Source: Nitrosomonas sp.
Lineage (GTDB): Bacteria > Pseudomonadota > Gammaproteobacteria > Burkholderiales > Nitrosomonadaceae
Length of the DNA stretch: 64,000 bases
Direction: 5' to 3'
NCBI GenBank assembly: GCA_016708955.1
Contig: JADJES010000012.1
Coordinates: 47,250 to 111,249, forward strand
A program made the position numbers and the translations under genes. Below the pieces are notes generated by a model, which saw nothing but the letters and a program-made list of their open reading frames with translations, ran no database searches and had not been told where the DNA came from. Positions 47,970 through 57,266 of the stretch are shown here, in pieces (the stretch's first letter is position 1; each line of letters opens with the position of its first letter).

Positions 47970-48205
47970 AATTCCTCCATTCAATTTATACTAATGGAAG
48001 GCGGCGGAGCCGGAACTGAAATGCCTGAAGGCAATATCCGCCTTGCCTGTTTAACGTGCTCTCTATGGAAGCAATCCGGGGTTCGAGTCAGTTCGGGGGT
48101 CACGTAGAGTGCGGGATCAAGTCCCAAAAATCTGTGGACCTCCCCGCCACCTCCCACCTCAAAGTTTCTTTCATGATCAGGGGTGGCGTCTACTGCAATG
48201 TGCGT
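47970..48205 (-). ncRNA. candidate bridge RNA region of IS110 copy 1
   Basis: A non-coding region of 236 bp upstream of the transposase gene and inside the element. IS110-group elements are known to encode a bridge RNA here that pairs with donor and target DNA. It contains hairpin-forming parts such as GCCTGAAGGCAATATCCGCC. The RNA's loops were not modelled, so the call rests on position and family. Confidence 0.4.
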
Positions 48206-48277
48206 TAACGTGAAAGAAACCACTAAACAGGCGCAAGTAATCCTGGCCAGCTAAGACCATATAACAATTGGCGCAAA

Positions 48278-49442
48278 TTAGGCTTGCGCTGTTTTGATAA
48301 AGCCGTGTTGAATCCGTTTTGATCCAACGTGCAGCTTACGCTGAACCGAAAGTTTCTCTAGTCAGTGGCGCTGTCCCGGTAATGTTGGCGCCGCCTGAAC
48401 ATGAAGAAGATGGTGCGTAATATTTTGTGTCCCAGGCCACAATGGCGCGCTTGTATCCACGGCGCACGATGAGTGAGCTGAACTTTGCTTTAAAAGCAGA
48501 AGTGGTTCGGCTGGCAGCGGAGCAAATTCATAGAAGACGACGAACATAAGCGGCCTTGCGTGTCCGCCCGGATTTATGCTACCTGCTGATTCGTTATTGC
48601 CTGGACAGATACCAACCCATAACACCGCGCCAAAGGCATCCATATTGTTGCCGATTTCTACCAGCAGCATGGCCGCGCCGATGAGATCGACACCGGGCAG
48701 GGTTTGCGTAACACCAGCCAGTTGTGTTCGCTTTCCAGTCCGGCAAGCAAGCGTTGGTCAAACCGAGCGATGCGTTGTTCGATTTCCTCGATATGCGCAT
48801 CAATTCATTGAGCAGCGGTGGCTTTCGGTTAATTCCCTGCAAGGCATCGAACAATTCTTCACGGCTGGCTTTGAGCCGTCGTGATGCGAATTTCAAAACC
48901 TCCTGGGGCATTTTGTTTGCGATAAGCGCCTTGATCATGGCGCGGGCCGATTGTCCATGAACATCGCTGACCACGACACCCAGGCGTATGCGCCATCGGC
49001 GAGAATCTTGTGTAAACGATTCTTTTCAGATGCAAGCTGTCCGGTCAGCTTTGCTGCCGGGCAAACGCAATTCGCGCTTTTGCGGGCGGAATAAACGATG
49101 CACGCAGCAATCCGGCACGCGACAACGTTGCCAGCCATTGTGCATCGTTGATACTGTTTTGCGTCCGGGAACATTTTTGACATGCCGGGCGTTCACGACT
49201 TTGCACGAATGCCTGCGCTTCCAATGCCGCGTGGCCTTTCCAGTAGATGGGTGCTTTCATCACAACTTCGTCAGGCTGCAATTGAACCACCCACTGCGCC
49301 AGCGCGTCGGTCTTTCTTGAATGCCAAATTGACGCTGCTCATCGTATCAAACCGTCGCATTCTTCGATCAGTGCGCAGGCCGTAATCTGTGCTGATGCAC
49401 ATCGAGTCCAATAACACGTTTGTAAAGCGCGACCAATTCCAT
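48278..49442 (-). pseudogene. IS110-family transposase, frameshifted (copy 2)
   Basis: Same protein as copy 1. The segment NSINDAQWLATLSRAGLLRA, ISRKSNNASLGLTNA and the C-terminal PTLPGQRH are recognisable. Several frameshifts differ from those in copy 1, so combining the copies restores much of a continuous transposase. Start at 49442 with the GGAGGAATT ribosome site, stop at 48278. Confidence 0.85.
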
Positions 49443-49688
49443 AATTCCTCCATTCAATTATACTCGTGAAGGCGGCGGATGCCGGAACTGAAAATGCCTG
49501 AAGGCAATTATCTGCCTTCGGCCTGTTTAATGCGCTCTCTATGGAAGCAATCCGGGGTTCGAGTCAGTTCGGCGGGTCACGTTAGAGTGCGGGATCAAGT
49601 CACCAAAAAATCTGTGCGACCTCTCCCCGCCACCTCCCACCTCAAAGTTTCTTTCATGATCAGGGGTGGCGTCTACTGCAATGTGCGT
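49443..49688 (-). ncRNA. candidate bridge RNA region of IS110 copy 2
   Basis: Second copy of the upstream non-coding region with small indels. It is similar to 47970-48205 over its full length. Confidence 0.38.
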
Positions 49689-49856
49689 TAGATTCTTGCA
49701 AAAGAAGGATTCAAAACCGTATCGGCACTCCAATAGTCACCGGTTTGACGTAGGGAAGTCGAGCCGAACGTGATCGTTCCATACGTCCGGTTTTGAGAAG
49801 GTTCGGCCAGAGCAATCTGGCGTATGCCTTGTGAGCTCCATATCCATACTGCATTA

Positions 49857-49976
49857 TCAGTAGACGCCGCTATAACTGCCGCTTATTAGAATTATAGAGA
49901 ACGTGACTATATAAAAAACAATAATTACATAAACTTCAAATAACTGAGGTTTTTTTAATAAATCTCTGATCCTCAT
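49857..49976 (-). pseudogene. small membrane peptide, frameshifted paralogue
   Basis: Starts MRIRDLLKKPQLFEVYVIIV with a GGAGAAAAG ribosome site and stops after 39 residues. In a shifted frame the DNA continues with AVIAASTDNAVW and SSQGIRQIALAEP, parallel to the gene at 50111-50320. A frameshift near 49890 therefore broke a gene of the same family. It lies between the IS110 pair and its intact paralogue. Confidence 0.6.
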
Positions 49977-50110
49977 AAGCTTTTCTCCTTACAATCATTT
50001 ATATTGTTTCCTTAACCGCATATTTTGATCCAAACGCCCCCGCCGAAGCTCTTTGCTCTCCTGCAACGATTTGCATTCTGACAAATGCGGGGGCACGATC
50101 CATATCAGGG

Positions 50111-50320
50111 TTATCCTGAACTGTTATTCCGCACTACTTGAGAACGAGTAAGACTATTTGTTTCTACCTTAACAATCTGATTTATGCCTTGCAGGCCCCA
50201 TACAGCATTATCAGTCGACGGCGCTATAACTGCCGCTAAATAGAACGTGATGGTGTAAAGGATAGTAGTTGCATAAACTACAAATAGCTGAGGTGATTTC
50301 AATAACTCTTTGGTTTCCAT
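50111..50320 (-). CDS. small membrane protein of unknown function
   Basis: 69 residues, starting METKELLKSPQLFVVYATTI and with one membrane helix (residues 13-32), then a short polar tail with STDNAVWGLQGINQ. A good GGAGTAAAAATT ribosome site precedes the ATG. It is paralogous to the broken gene at 49857-49976. I know no family for it. The duplication suggests a small accessory module. Confidence 0.6.
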   Translation of the reverse strand: METKELLKSPQLFVVYATTILYTITFYLAAVIAPSTDNAVWGLQGINQIVKVETNSLTRSQVVRNNSSG

Positions 50321-50655
50321 AATTTTTACTCCTTGTAATACATTGATTGATTATTTATGCAAGTAATAAATACTTTGCGTCTTACTTGAAAAATAACCTT
50401 ATTAATAATACGCTCTCTCAGGTTGACAATAGAATCCTCAACTGATCAACCGAAAGGACATCACTTTAAGTGATTAAGAACGCGCTAATTAAGGCTCGAA
50501 TAAATATTAGTCTTTTAATTACAGCAATAACCATAATTTATTTACGGTATCTAATATAGATATCTCACCTTGGAAGAGATAATATAGAGGAAATGCTCCA
50601 GAGAGAAGTACCAAAAAATGAAACATTTTGTTTCCAAATTGGATACAATGACATT

Positions 50656-51567
50656 ATGCAAGATCTTAACCTTTTCATCATTTTTGCACGAGTCGTGGAG
50701 GCAGGTAGTTTTGCGGAAGCGGCGCGTCGCATGGATATTTCTCGTGCAGCGGTCAGCAAAGCCATCGCCAAACTGGAGAAGGATCTTAGTACACGATTAC
50801 TTCTCCGTAGTACTCGACATCTTAGTTTGACTGAGACAGGTATCGCGCTTTCAGAGCATGTGGCACGTATACTGACAGAAGCTGAACATGCCGAACAAGT
50901 AGTCAATAGCCTTCATGCTGAGCCGCGCGGAACACTGAAAGTGAGTGTGCCGAGTTCTTTTGGCACGCGCCACGTCGCTCCCGCACTCCCTTGTTTTCTT
51001 GCTCGCTACCCTAAAATAAAAGTTGATTTGACCATTACCGATCGTCCAGGCGACTTGATCGAAGAGGGATATGATGTACAAATTCGTGTGACAAACGAGC
51101 CTGATCCCAATCTAGTAGCTCGTAAGATTGCGCCTGTGCGCCGCATACTGTGTGCAACCCCGCAGTACTTCCAACAATGGGGTGTGCCACAAACACCAGA
51201 AGATCTGGTGAAACATAACTGTCTCGATTGCGCGCTTTCAACTGAACAAAGTTATTGGCACTTCACCGGGCCGGAGGGAAAGATCAAGATTCCAGTATCA
51301 GGTACCTTACGCATCAATGATAATGATGCGCTTGCTCAGGCGGCTCTTCATGGATTAGGAATCGCTTTGTTGCCCACTTATACTATTGGCATGGAATTAC
51401 AAAAAGGCCGGCTCCAGGCAGCACTTCCGGAATACCTGTCGGTAGAACGTCATATTTATGCCTGTTATCTTCCAAGCAGGCATTTGCCGAAAAAGATAAG
51501 CTCTTTTATTAATTTCTTGTCAGAACACGTCGGAGATAAGCCTTACTGGGACCAATCTTTAAAATAG
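50656..51567 (+). CDS. LysR-type transcriptional regulator
   Basis: 303 residues. An N-terminal helix-turn-helix is clear: DLNLFIIFARVVEAGSFAEA, ARRMDISRAAVSKAIAKLEK and LLLRSTRHLSLTETG. The C-terminal substrate-binding domain continues (PGDLIEEGYDVQIRVTNE, GLGIALLPTY). This subgroup is like the AaeR/DmlR class. The usual start is the ATG at 50656. It lies upstream of the lipoprotein and porin genes, on the same strand. Those two genes share a repeated upstream block that would be a plausible target, but this is inference. Confidence 0.92.
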   Translation: MQDLNLFIIFARVVEAGSFAEAARRMDISRAAVSKAIAKLEKDLSTRLLLRSTRHLSLTETGIALSEHVARILTEAEHAEQVVNSLHAEPRGTLKVSVPSSFGTRHVAPALPCFLARYPKIKVDLTITDRPGDLIEEGYDVQIRVTNEPDPNLVARKIAPVRRILCATPQYFQQWGVPQTPEDLVKHNCLDCALSTEQSYWHFTGPEGKIKIPVSGTLRINDNDALAQAALHGLGIALLPTYTIGMELQKGRLQAALPEYLSVERHIYACYLPSRHLPKKISSFINFLSEHVGDKPYWDQSLK

Positions 51568-51792
51568 GCCAGGCTTTAGACTGAATGCTTTTATGAAATG
51601 TGATTTACTATTGACTGATACCTCTTATCTGATCTGCAATGCCATTTACCTCATTGAAAAGTTTCCAAGTCATTACCCTCTGACTGATTTTATGCAATGC
51701 ATTCCTCAACAATCCACACGTCAGATTTCCAGTAAGAAGTTAAAAATACTCTGTTTATCAGAAAGGTAACCATCGTCATTTTACCAAGCAAA

Positions 51793-51870
51793 ATATTTCT
51801 TAATAGTTTTCCTTAGTAAAGAACAATAGTTTCCCCAATATACATGACTCTATTGACTCAGATAGTATGC
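51793..51870 (+). promoter_or_regulatory. duplicated upstream block, copy 1 (before lipoprotein)
   Basis: About 80 bp, from TTTCTTAATAGTTTTC to TAGTATGCCCC, ending about 30 bp before the lipoprotein ATG. It matches the block at 52563-52645 before the porin, including TAAAGAACAATAGTTT against TAAAGAATAATGGTTT and TTGACTCAGATA against TTGACTGAGATA. Conserved position and sequence suggest a shared promoter or operator. Confidence 0.7.
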
Positions 51871-51901
51871 CCCCATATTGTTCTACTTGGAGTTACAAAT
51901 C

Positions 51902-52360
51902 ATGAGCATAAAACTGAGAAAATACCTTGTAGTTTTACCTTTGCTTTCTCTATTGGCCGCATGTGCACAACTGGGTCAACTAGAAGCACAAAATGATGAT
52001 GGTAGAAAGCTGGCACAGAATGCAAAGACTTATGGCGATCACGATAAGTTGGCAAATTACTATGACGACGTAGCCAAAGAAATGGCGACAAAAGCGGCAG
52101 AAAAAAAGAAAGCCTTGCAGCACTATGAAGATAAAAGCCAATACTATGGGCGAGGAGGGCAGGATTTCCAATCACATGCCACGGCCAATTTACGTTATTA
52201 CGAACAAGCTGCACAAGAGGCACAAAAACATGCCCACTTTCATCGGAAGATAGCGGCAGAATTACTACAACGCGAATATGCCAAACCAGCAGAAATTCCT
52301 AGCCAGCAAGACAACCGCACGATCAAGACTAAGAAAAATTCGCACTCAAAAAACTTGTGA
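51902..52360 (+). CDS. small lipoprotein with lysine/alanine-rich helical repeats
   Basis: 152 residues. The N-terminal signal ends in a lipobox LLAAC, so the mature protein would start at a lipidated Cys. The rest is a helical, charged protein with a long heptad-like region (KLANYYDDVAKEMATKAAEK and YYEQAAQEAQKHAHFHRKIA) and basic C-terminus. A GGAG ribosome site precedes the ATG. It resembles periplasmic coiled-coil proteins; the function is unknown. It shares a promoter-region duplication with the porin gene downstream. Confidence 0.78.
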   Translation: MSIKLRKYLVVLPLLSLLAACAQLGQLEAQNDDGRKLAQNAKTYGDHDKLANYYDDVAKEMATKAAEKKKALQHYEDKSQYYGRGGQDFQSHATANLRYYEQAAQEAQKHAHFHRKIAAELLQREYAKPAEIPSQQDNRTIKTKKNSHSKNL

Positions 52361-52451
52361 AGCGCCTATAAATTCAATAAGGATAAAGATCTTGGTTTTA
52401 TTAGGTAATAAGAATTCAGTAAGAATTATTTGATTTCCAACACTACCTATT

Positions 52452-52491
52452 CAAAGCGCCCTTGGTTTCCTGAACCTGGGCGCTTTGCTTT
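52452..52491 (+). terminator. rho-independent terminator after lipoprotein
   Basis: CAAAGCGCCC and GGGCGCTTTG form a 10-bp stem around a 16-base loop and are followed by CTTTTCC. It is 92 bp after the lipoprotein stop, so the porin has its own promoter. Confidence 0.85.
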
Positions 52492-52562
52492 TCCTGCAGT
52501 GCTTTTCAGGGGGGATTACCCTCATTCTATCTAAATAATCATAAATTCTTCTACAAAGTAGA

Positions 52563-52645
52563 ATGCGTTTCTAATGGTTTCTCTTAATAAAGAATAATGG
52601 TTTTCCCAGTATGCGCCATTGTCTTGACTGAGATAAGGTACGACC
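52563..52645 (+). promoter_or_regulatory. duplicated upstream block, copy 2 (before porin)
   Basis: Second copy of the block described at 51793-51870, with TTTCTAATGGTTTCTC, TAAAGAATAATGGTTT and TTGACTGAGATA. It ends about 27 bp before the porin ATG. Confidence 0.7.
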
Positions 52646-53954
52646 CACTTTGAAAAAAAGAATTTAAAAAAATGAATCGTACAGCAAGAAAAAATAATCA
52701 AACGTTATACATTTGGATGATGACTCTGTTTTCGGTTCTATTGGTTTTAAGTAATGCGCATGCGAATCGCATGACAAATCTGCTCAAGGAAAGTGGCTTG
52801 GAATTGGGCGGCTGGATCAACGGTGGCGCGACCTACAATGCCAATAATCCATCGGATGGCTTCAATGGTGCCGTTACTTTTGCGGATCGAGCCAATCGAT
52901 TTCAGTTAAATCAGCTCAATCTTTTTTTGCAGCGCAACGTGGAATCAGAAGGCAAGAAATGGGATATTGGCGGCCGTTTCGATTTCTTATTTGGAACAGA
53001 TGCTATCTATGCACAAGCTTTTGGTATATCAGCCTTCGATGAGAATACCGGCGAACCATCGGACAGGGGTAACTGGGATCTGAATTTATGCTGCAAATCG
53101 ACCCGTACTTATGGAATTGCGCTTCCTCAAGCTTACCTTGAAACTTACCTGCCGGTCGGAAATGGTCTCAATATTAAAGCCGGTCATTTTTATTCACCGC
53201 TTGGTTATGAAACTGTCCCTGCTCCCGACAACTTCTTTTACACCCGTGCTTATATTCTTAACAGTGGTGAACCGTTCACCCACACAGGCTTCTTAGGCAG
53301 TTATACAATCAATCAAAATTGGACAGTTCAAGGTGGCGCAACCACGGGCAGTGCGACCGGCGGTTGGGATGGCGGTTTCGATAAACAATTAGATAACTGG
53401 GGAGGATTAGCCAATATTCGCTGGAACAGTAATGATCAAAAAACTTCGGTAGCACTCGGTGGAACATACGGACAAACAGCGGTCAATGAACCTTGGATAA
53501 TGTACAGCACTGTCCTGCAACATTGGATCACACCCAAGACCCATTGGGTCTTAAACCATACTCATGGCTGGGCAAGTAATATTAGCCTGCCCGGAGGAAT
53601 CCAAAATGCAGCATGGTATAGCATCAACACGCACCTGACCTATGATCTTTACCGTGATTTATCCATAGGCATACGTGCTGAGCGATTTCATGACCGGAAT
53701 GGCTGGCGTGTTTTCTCACCTTACCGGATACTTTCGGCTCTGAACAACAAAGGAGTTAGCTATGCAGGCAACAAACCATTTATTAGTGCGCCTGCAGATT
53801 ATTACGCAGTTACGCTGGGTATGAATTGGAAACCAGCTAAGCGATTGAAAATTGGCTGGAAACCGATGCGCAATATCAGCATCCGTAAAAACATCCGCTA
53901 CGACAGGGCAGACGGCATCGATATGGCATTCCGGCCTTTTGATGGAAGAAAGGA

Positions 53955-55278
53955 GGTTCATCCGGCAAGTGCGTACTTTTGGGTTTAACCGACAAGGACA
54001 TAATTGGTTTCATGCAGCGCCATAATTTTGAGTTTAAAGAACTCGACATCTCTGAAACCATAGGCCATTTGTGCAAAGTTTTTATCTTGTTGTTGGTACC
54101 TTCCAACGGCCCGGTTGATAAACCATTAAAATCGAAATAAGCCAGGATACCTGAGCGGTGTGCTGCAATAGTTTTAGAGAATTGCTTGAGCATGTTGACA
54201 TCCGAAGCAGCGGCTTTTTACCCATTCATCCAATGCATTTTGAGCTGAGAGTTTATCCGGTTGATGCCAGATATTGCGTAACTCTTCTTTCATGTAATAG
54301 GCCGTTGCCAGGGCTCATTGAGCTTTAATGCTTCGTCCAGACGTTGACGTTCATTGCGCTTGTCATCCAGGTTGTCAGGGTTCTTCAGCAACAGCAGGAA
54401 TGCCCTTCAAAACGGGTTTGCCCAACCCATTTCTGCTTCTCTTGCAGATCCGACGCAGTTTTGTCAACTTTTCGTTGAACAGCTTAATAATATGGAAGTG
54501 ATCGAACACTAGCGTTGCATCTGGGATATTAGCCCGCACCGCACTGAGATGCTGGCCCCATGTCGGTCGCAACCGCTTCAATCCGTGCACCGATCGTTTC
54601 AAACGCTTCCAAAACGGAATCAGTGCATCGGCACCTTTCCCATTGCCAACAAAATCACTGCCCCACGTTGAAGATCCAGAACTATCGTTAAATAACCCAG
54701 CTTGCCTTGGTATATTTCATCCAGCGCAATGCGTTTTATCTTGGCCAATTTCGGCAACCGATAACGTTTATTCAGATTGTCCTTCTGTATTCCCTTAACC
54801 AGATCCCAGCTCACTCCAAGATGGCGTGCTACTGCCTGGATGGTCATGTGCCTAGAGATCCAAAACCAATCTTTCGAAAGAACGTATAGCGCTTGTGCTC
54901 ATCAGCAAACTGTATCTTTACCTGACGAACTGCTTGGCATCGGGTGCATTCTACCCGCTGAACTGGAAGGTCGATAGGCTTTTGACCTACCGGTACTGTC
55001 CCAAGCGTCTAACCAACTTTCCCCGGCAATGTATCTCGCGGCTTTTACATACCGGACATCTCAATCGCCAATGATCCGCTTGTATTGCAACAACTATGAC
55101 ACCCGCAATAAAACAAGTGCTTTGATAAAAATAACCAACTATACCAAAGGCGTGATACAGCAAACTGGTCGACATGTTGAAAACTCTTCGTTGAAAAATC
55201 AGAGATAATTTCAACCTTTAATTCACTTTATTTCAACATGCATTTCTGACTAACAAGTACGCACTTGCCGGATGAACC
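53955..55278 (-). mobile_element. ISL3-family insertion sequence, copy B
   Basis: 1324 bp with perfect terminal inverted repeats GGTTCATCCGGCAAGTGCGT (continuing ACTT). The target duplication AGAAAGGA is present on both sides (53947-53954 and 55279-55286), showing a simple insertion without later rearrangement. It is in the porin gene. Orientation is opposite to copies A and C. The 8-bp target duplication is as expected for ISL3. Confidence 0.94.
53987..55175 (-). pseudogene. ISL3-family transposase, frameshifted (copy B)
   Basis: From the ATG at 55175 (MSTSLLYHAFGIVGYFYQST) to the stop at 53987, interrupted by several single-base indels. Segments CPVCKSREIHCRGK, the MTIQAVARHLGV helix, DEIYQGKLGYLTI, VFDHFHIIKLFNEKLTKLRR and GPLEGTNNKIKTL are recognisable. 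Missing or extra bases are at different places than in copies A and C. Confidence 0.85.
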
Positions 55279-55496
55279 AGAAAGGATCAATTTTTGTTCT
55301 CGCTGGATGCTACGATTCCTTTCTAACCTGAATTTTGCACAAAAAGGCGAATAACCAAGTAACTATTTGATATAATGATGTTTACATAAAAACTGAAAAT
55401 TAACACGCTCGAACCAAAATTCGCAAAGTTGAATGATGTGCCGGAATAGTAAAGATGCCATACCCTGAATTTATAACACCCCCCATTTAGAATAAA

Positions 55497-55910
55497 ATGA
55501 CTACTAAACCAAAGATTATAATTTCATCGCTCGACACAATTAGACTGGAAAAGCTTATGGAATCTTTGCCTGATTCTGCATTCCCAGGTAAGGATGATTT
55601 GGAAGCTGAGCTTGCCCGTGCTGAAGTGGTAGATCCCGAGAAGATTCCGTCAACCGTGGTGACAATGAATTCAACTGTAAGATTCAGCATCGAATCAACT
55701 TCCCAAGAGTTTTATTTAACTCTGGTATATCCCAAAGATGTTGATGCCAAGGGCGGTACAATTTCTATACTTGCGCCTGTAGGTAGTGCACTGCTTGGTC
55801 TTTCCCAGGGAGATGAAATTGAGTGGCCGAAGCCCGGCGGCGGAATGTTGCAAGTGCGTATTGAAGAAGTCACCTATCAACCAGAACGTTCCGGTGAGTA
55901 TCTTCGTTAA
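55497..55910 (+). CDS. rnk: regulator of nucleoside diphosphate kinase (Rnk)
   Basis: 137 residues. An N-terminal short coiled-coil domain (KPKIIISSLDTIRLEKLMES, ELARAEVVDPEKIP) precedes a GreA/GreB-type C-terminal domain (VYPKDVDAKGGTISILAPVG, SALLGLSQGDEIEWPKPGG). Rnk proteins bind RNA polymerase and affect nucleotide pools. The ATG at 55497 is the only sensible start. It stands alone, 170 bp after the interrupted porin. Confidence 0.92.
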   Translation: MTTKPKIIISSLDTIRLEKLMESLPDSAFPGKDDLEAELARAEVVDPEKIPSTVVTMNSTVRFSIESTSQEFYLTLVYPKDVDAKGGTISILAPVGSALLGLSQGDEIEWPKPGGGMLQVRIEEVTYQPERSGEYLR

Positions 55911-56023
55911 ATGCTCCTATCCGGAACCTCATGTATCCTGTTATTTCAATGACCGTTAGCGAAACCATGTCGAACGCGTCCCCTCTCTATTGTGCGGCTT
56001 TATTGCACTGCTACTTTGGCACT

Positions 56024-56036
56024 TTAGGGAAGCTCT
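56024..56036. repeat. dispersed intergenic repeat, second site
   Basis: TTAGGGAAGCTCT matches the reverse complement of 25782-25794 and the start of the palindrome at 20298. Confidence 0.45.
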
Positions 56037-56041
56037 GAACA

Positions 56042-56896
56042 TCATTGTTGTGCATGTAATGCCCGATAAAGTTTCCTTGCTTCTTCTTCCTTCAGTGTGT
56101 CATCGATTTCACGTAGAACGCTCTGAATGTTGACTGGTTTCTCAATACGTTCAAAGTGCCCGGTCAAAACACTTTCCGGATGCAGTTGTCCGCTCTGATA
56201 GAGCGTCCATATCTCCATACCATAACTGGTGGCTAGCAATTCAGGGGCAAACTGACCAAAATAAATCGCCAAGTTCTCGACATCGCGTAGCAGCATTTTA
56301 CAAGCCTGGTTATTGGCGGCCGCGTCGATAGCTTGTGGCAAATCGATGATAACAGGGCCAGTGCTATCGACCAGCACGTTATATTCGGACAGATCACCGT
56401 GAATAATCCCAGCGCACAGCATGCGAACCACCTGCGTAATTAGTATACGGTGATATTCACGAGATAACTCTGCAGTCAGTACAAGTTCGTTGAGCCGCGG
56501 CGCCGCGTTGCCATTGCTGTCAGTGACCAGATCCATCAGTAGTACGCCCTCATGGAAATGATGCGGCTTGGGTACACGCACTCCAGCAGCAGCGAGTCGA
56601 TACAGAGCATCTACCTCGGCACTTTGCCAGGATTCTTCCTGTGCTTTGCGGCCATACCGGGTACCTTTTTCCATGGCGCGCGCGCGACGGCTGTTTTTTA
56701 CTTTGCGGCCTTCGGTGTAATCCGTACTTTGGCGAAAACTGCGTTTGTTGGCTTCTTTGTATACTTTAGCGCAACGTATCTCTTCGCCACAGCGAACCAC
56801 ATAAACCGAAGCTTCCTTGCCACTCATTAATTGACGGATAACTTCATCGATAAAGCCATCCTGGATCAGCGGTTCAATTCTTTTTGGGGTTTTCAT
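56042..56896 (-). CDS. RIO1-like serine protein kinase (PA4780 type)
   Basis: 284 residues. The RIO fold is clear: SGKEASVYVVRCGEEIRCAK with the glycine-poor P-loop and catalytic Lys, YTEGRKVKNSRRARAMEKG as the flexible loop, the catalytic HGDLSEYNVL, and the metal-binding Asp in VIIDLPQAID. Bacterial RIO kinases are widespread in proteobacteria and of uncertain target. The frame is complete and the start has the family pattern MKTPKRIEPLIQDGFIDEV. Confidence 0.9.
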   Translation of the reverse strand: MKTPKRIEPLIQDGFIDEVIRQLMSGKEASVYVVRCGEEIRCAKVYKEANKRSFRQSTDYTEGRKVKNSRRARAMEKGTRYGRKAQEESWQSAEVDALYRLAAAGVRVPKPHHFHEGVLLMDLVTDSNGNAAPRLNELVLTAELSREYHRILITQVVRMLCAGIIHGDLSEYNVLVDSTGPVIIDLPQAIDAAANNQACKMLLRDVENLAIYFGQFAPELLATSYGMEIWTLYQSGQLHPESVLTGHFERIEKPVNIQSVLREIDDTLKEEEARKLYRALHAQQ

Positions 56897-57266
56897 TCGT
56901 GTAATAATACGCTTATATTTTGAAATTTATCTTGGCGAACCTGTTAGCCCGGATATTGCATGAATTGCACACGCCCTCACTTGTCTCTTGATTCCACAAG
57001 GAATTTGTCTCAGTCAGGTGTATGAATAACTACACCGCTTCTTCGAAAAATCCCTTGTGAAACCAATATCATGCGTGATCATCGTGCGAATTCATGCAAT
57101 ATCCGGGTTAGATACAATCTATAACACCGAATAGGCTGCTGAAAAACCATCTGCGTTCGCCGCTGCGGTGTTAAAAACAAGACTTGAATCAGGCTGTCCA
57201 GAATGCTTTCTTATGTTGTACCGATTTACCGGTATTTCAATAGTGCTTCTTAATTCAGCCATTGTG
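56897..57266. other. 370-bp gene-free stretch with MITE fragment
   Basis: No gene on either strand. It contains the half-MITE at 57132-57183. Nothing else is recognised. Confidence 0.5.
57132..57183 (-). repeat. partial copy of the 43189 MITE
   Basis: TAGGCTGCTGAAAAACCATC, then TGCGTTCGCCGCTGCGGTGT and TAAAAACAAG match the reverse complement of the right half of the MITE at 43189-43326, with a few changes. The other half is missing. Confidence 0.75.

Larger units (their letters stand above)
46751..48205 (-). mobile_element. IS110-family insertion sequence, first tandem copy
   Basis: The element runs from TAACGTGAAAGAAACC to the CAATGTGCGT just before the next copy begins with the same TAACGTGAAAG. 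Subterminal inverted arms TGAAAGAAAC (46756) and GTTTCTTTCA (48164) are present. It contains a transposase gene on the minus strand and a 236-bp non-coding region on its upstream side. Some later indels separate it from copy 2. Confidence 0.85.
48206..49688 (-). mobile_element. IS110-family insertion sequence, second tandem copy
   Basis: Direct head-to-tail repeat of 46751-48205, sharing the junction TGCGT-TAACGTG. It ends at TGCGT before TAGATTCTTGC. Compared with copy 1 it differs by dozens of small indels scattered along the length, in a pattern unlike normal divergence. It carries its own transposase start and non-coding region. Confidence 0.85.
52672..55326 (+). pseudogene. outer-membrane porin (Bbp2/OmpL-like) interrupted by ISL3 copy B
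   Basis: The main part (52672-53954) encodes a signal peptide (MTLFSVLLVLSNAHAN) and a beta-barrel of about 430 residues: GLELGGWINGGATYNANNP, FYSPLGYETVPAPDNFFYTR, WDGGFDKQLDNWGG and a near-terminal MAFRPFDGRKE. The ISL3 element is inserted at 53955. Removing it and one copy of the 8-bp duplication gives the end GRKDQFLFSLDATIPF followed by a stop at 55326, a proper C-terminal Phe for outer-membrane assembly. As it stands, the protein ends with a short IS-encoded tail. The product would be a porin of unknown substrate. Confidence 0.88.

Noticed and set aside
48041..48110. tRNA-like T-loop GGGTTCGAGTC inside the IS110 non-coding region
   Set aside because: No acceptor stem, D-arm or anticodon arm can be formed around it, and it lies within a repeated mobile element.
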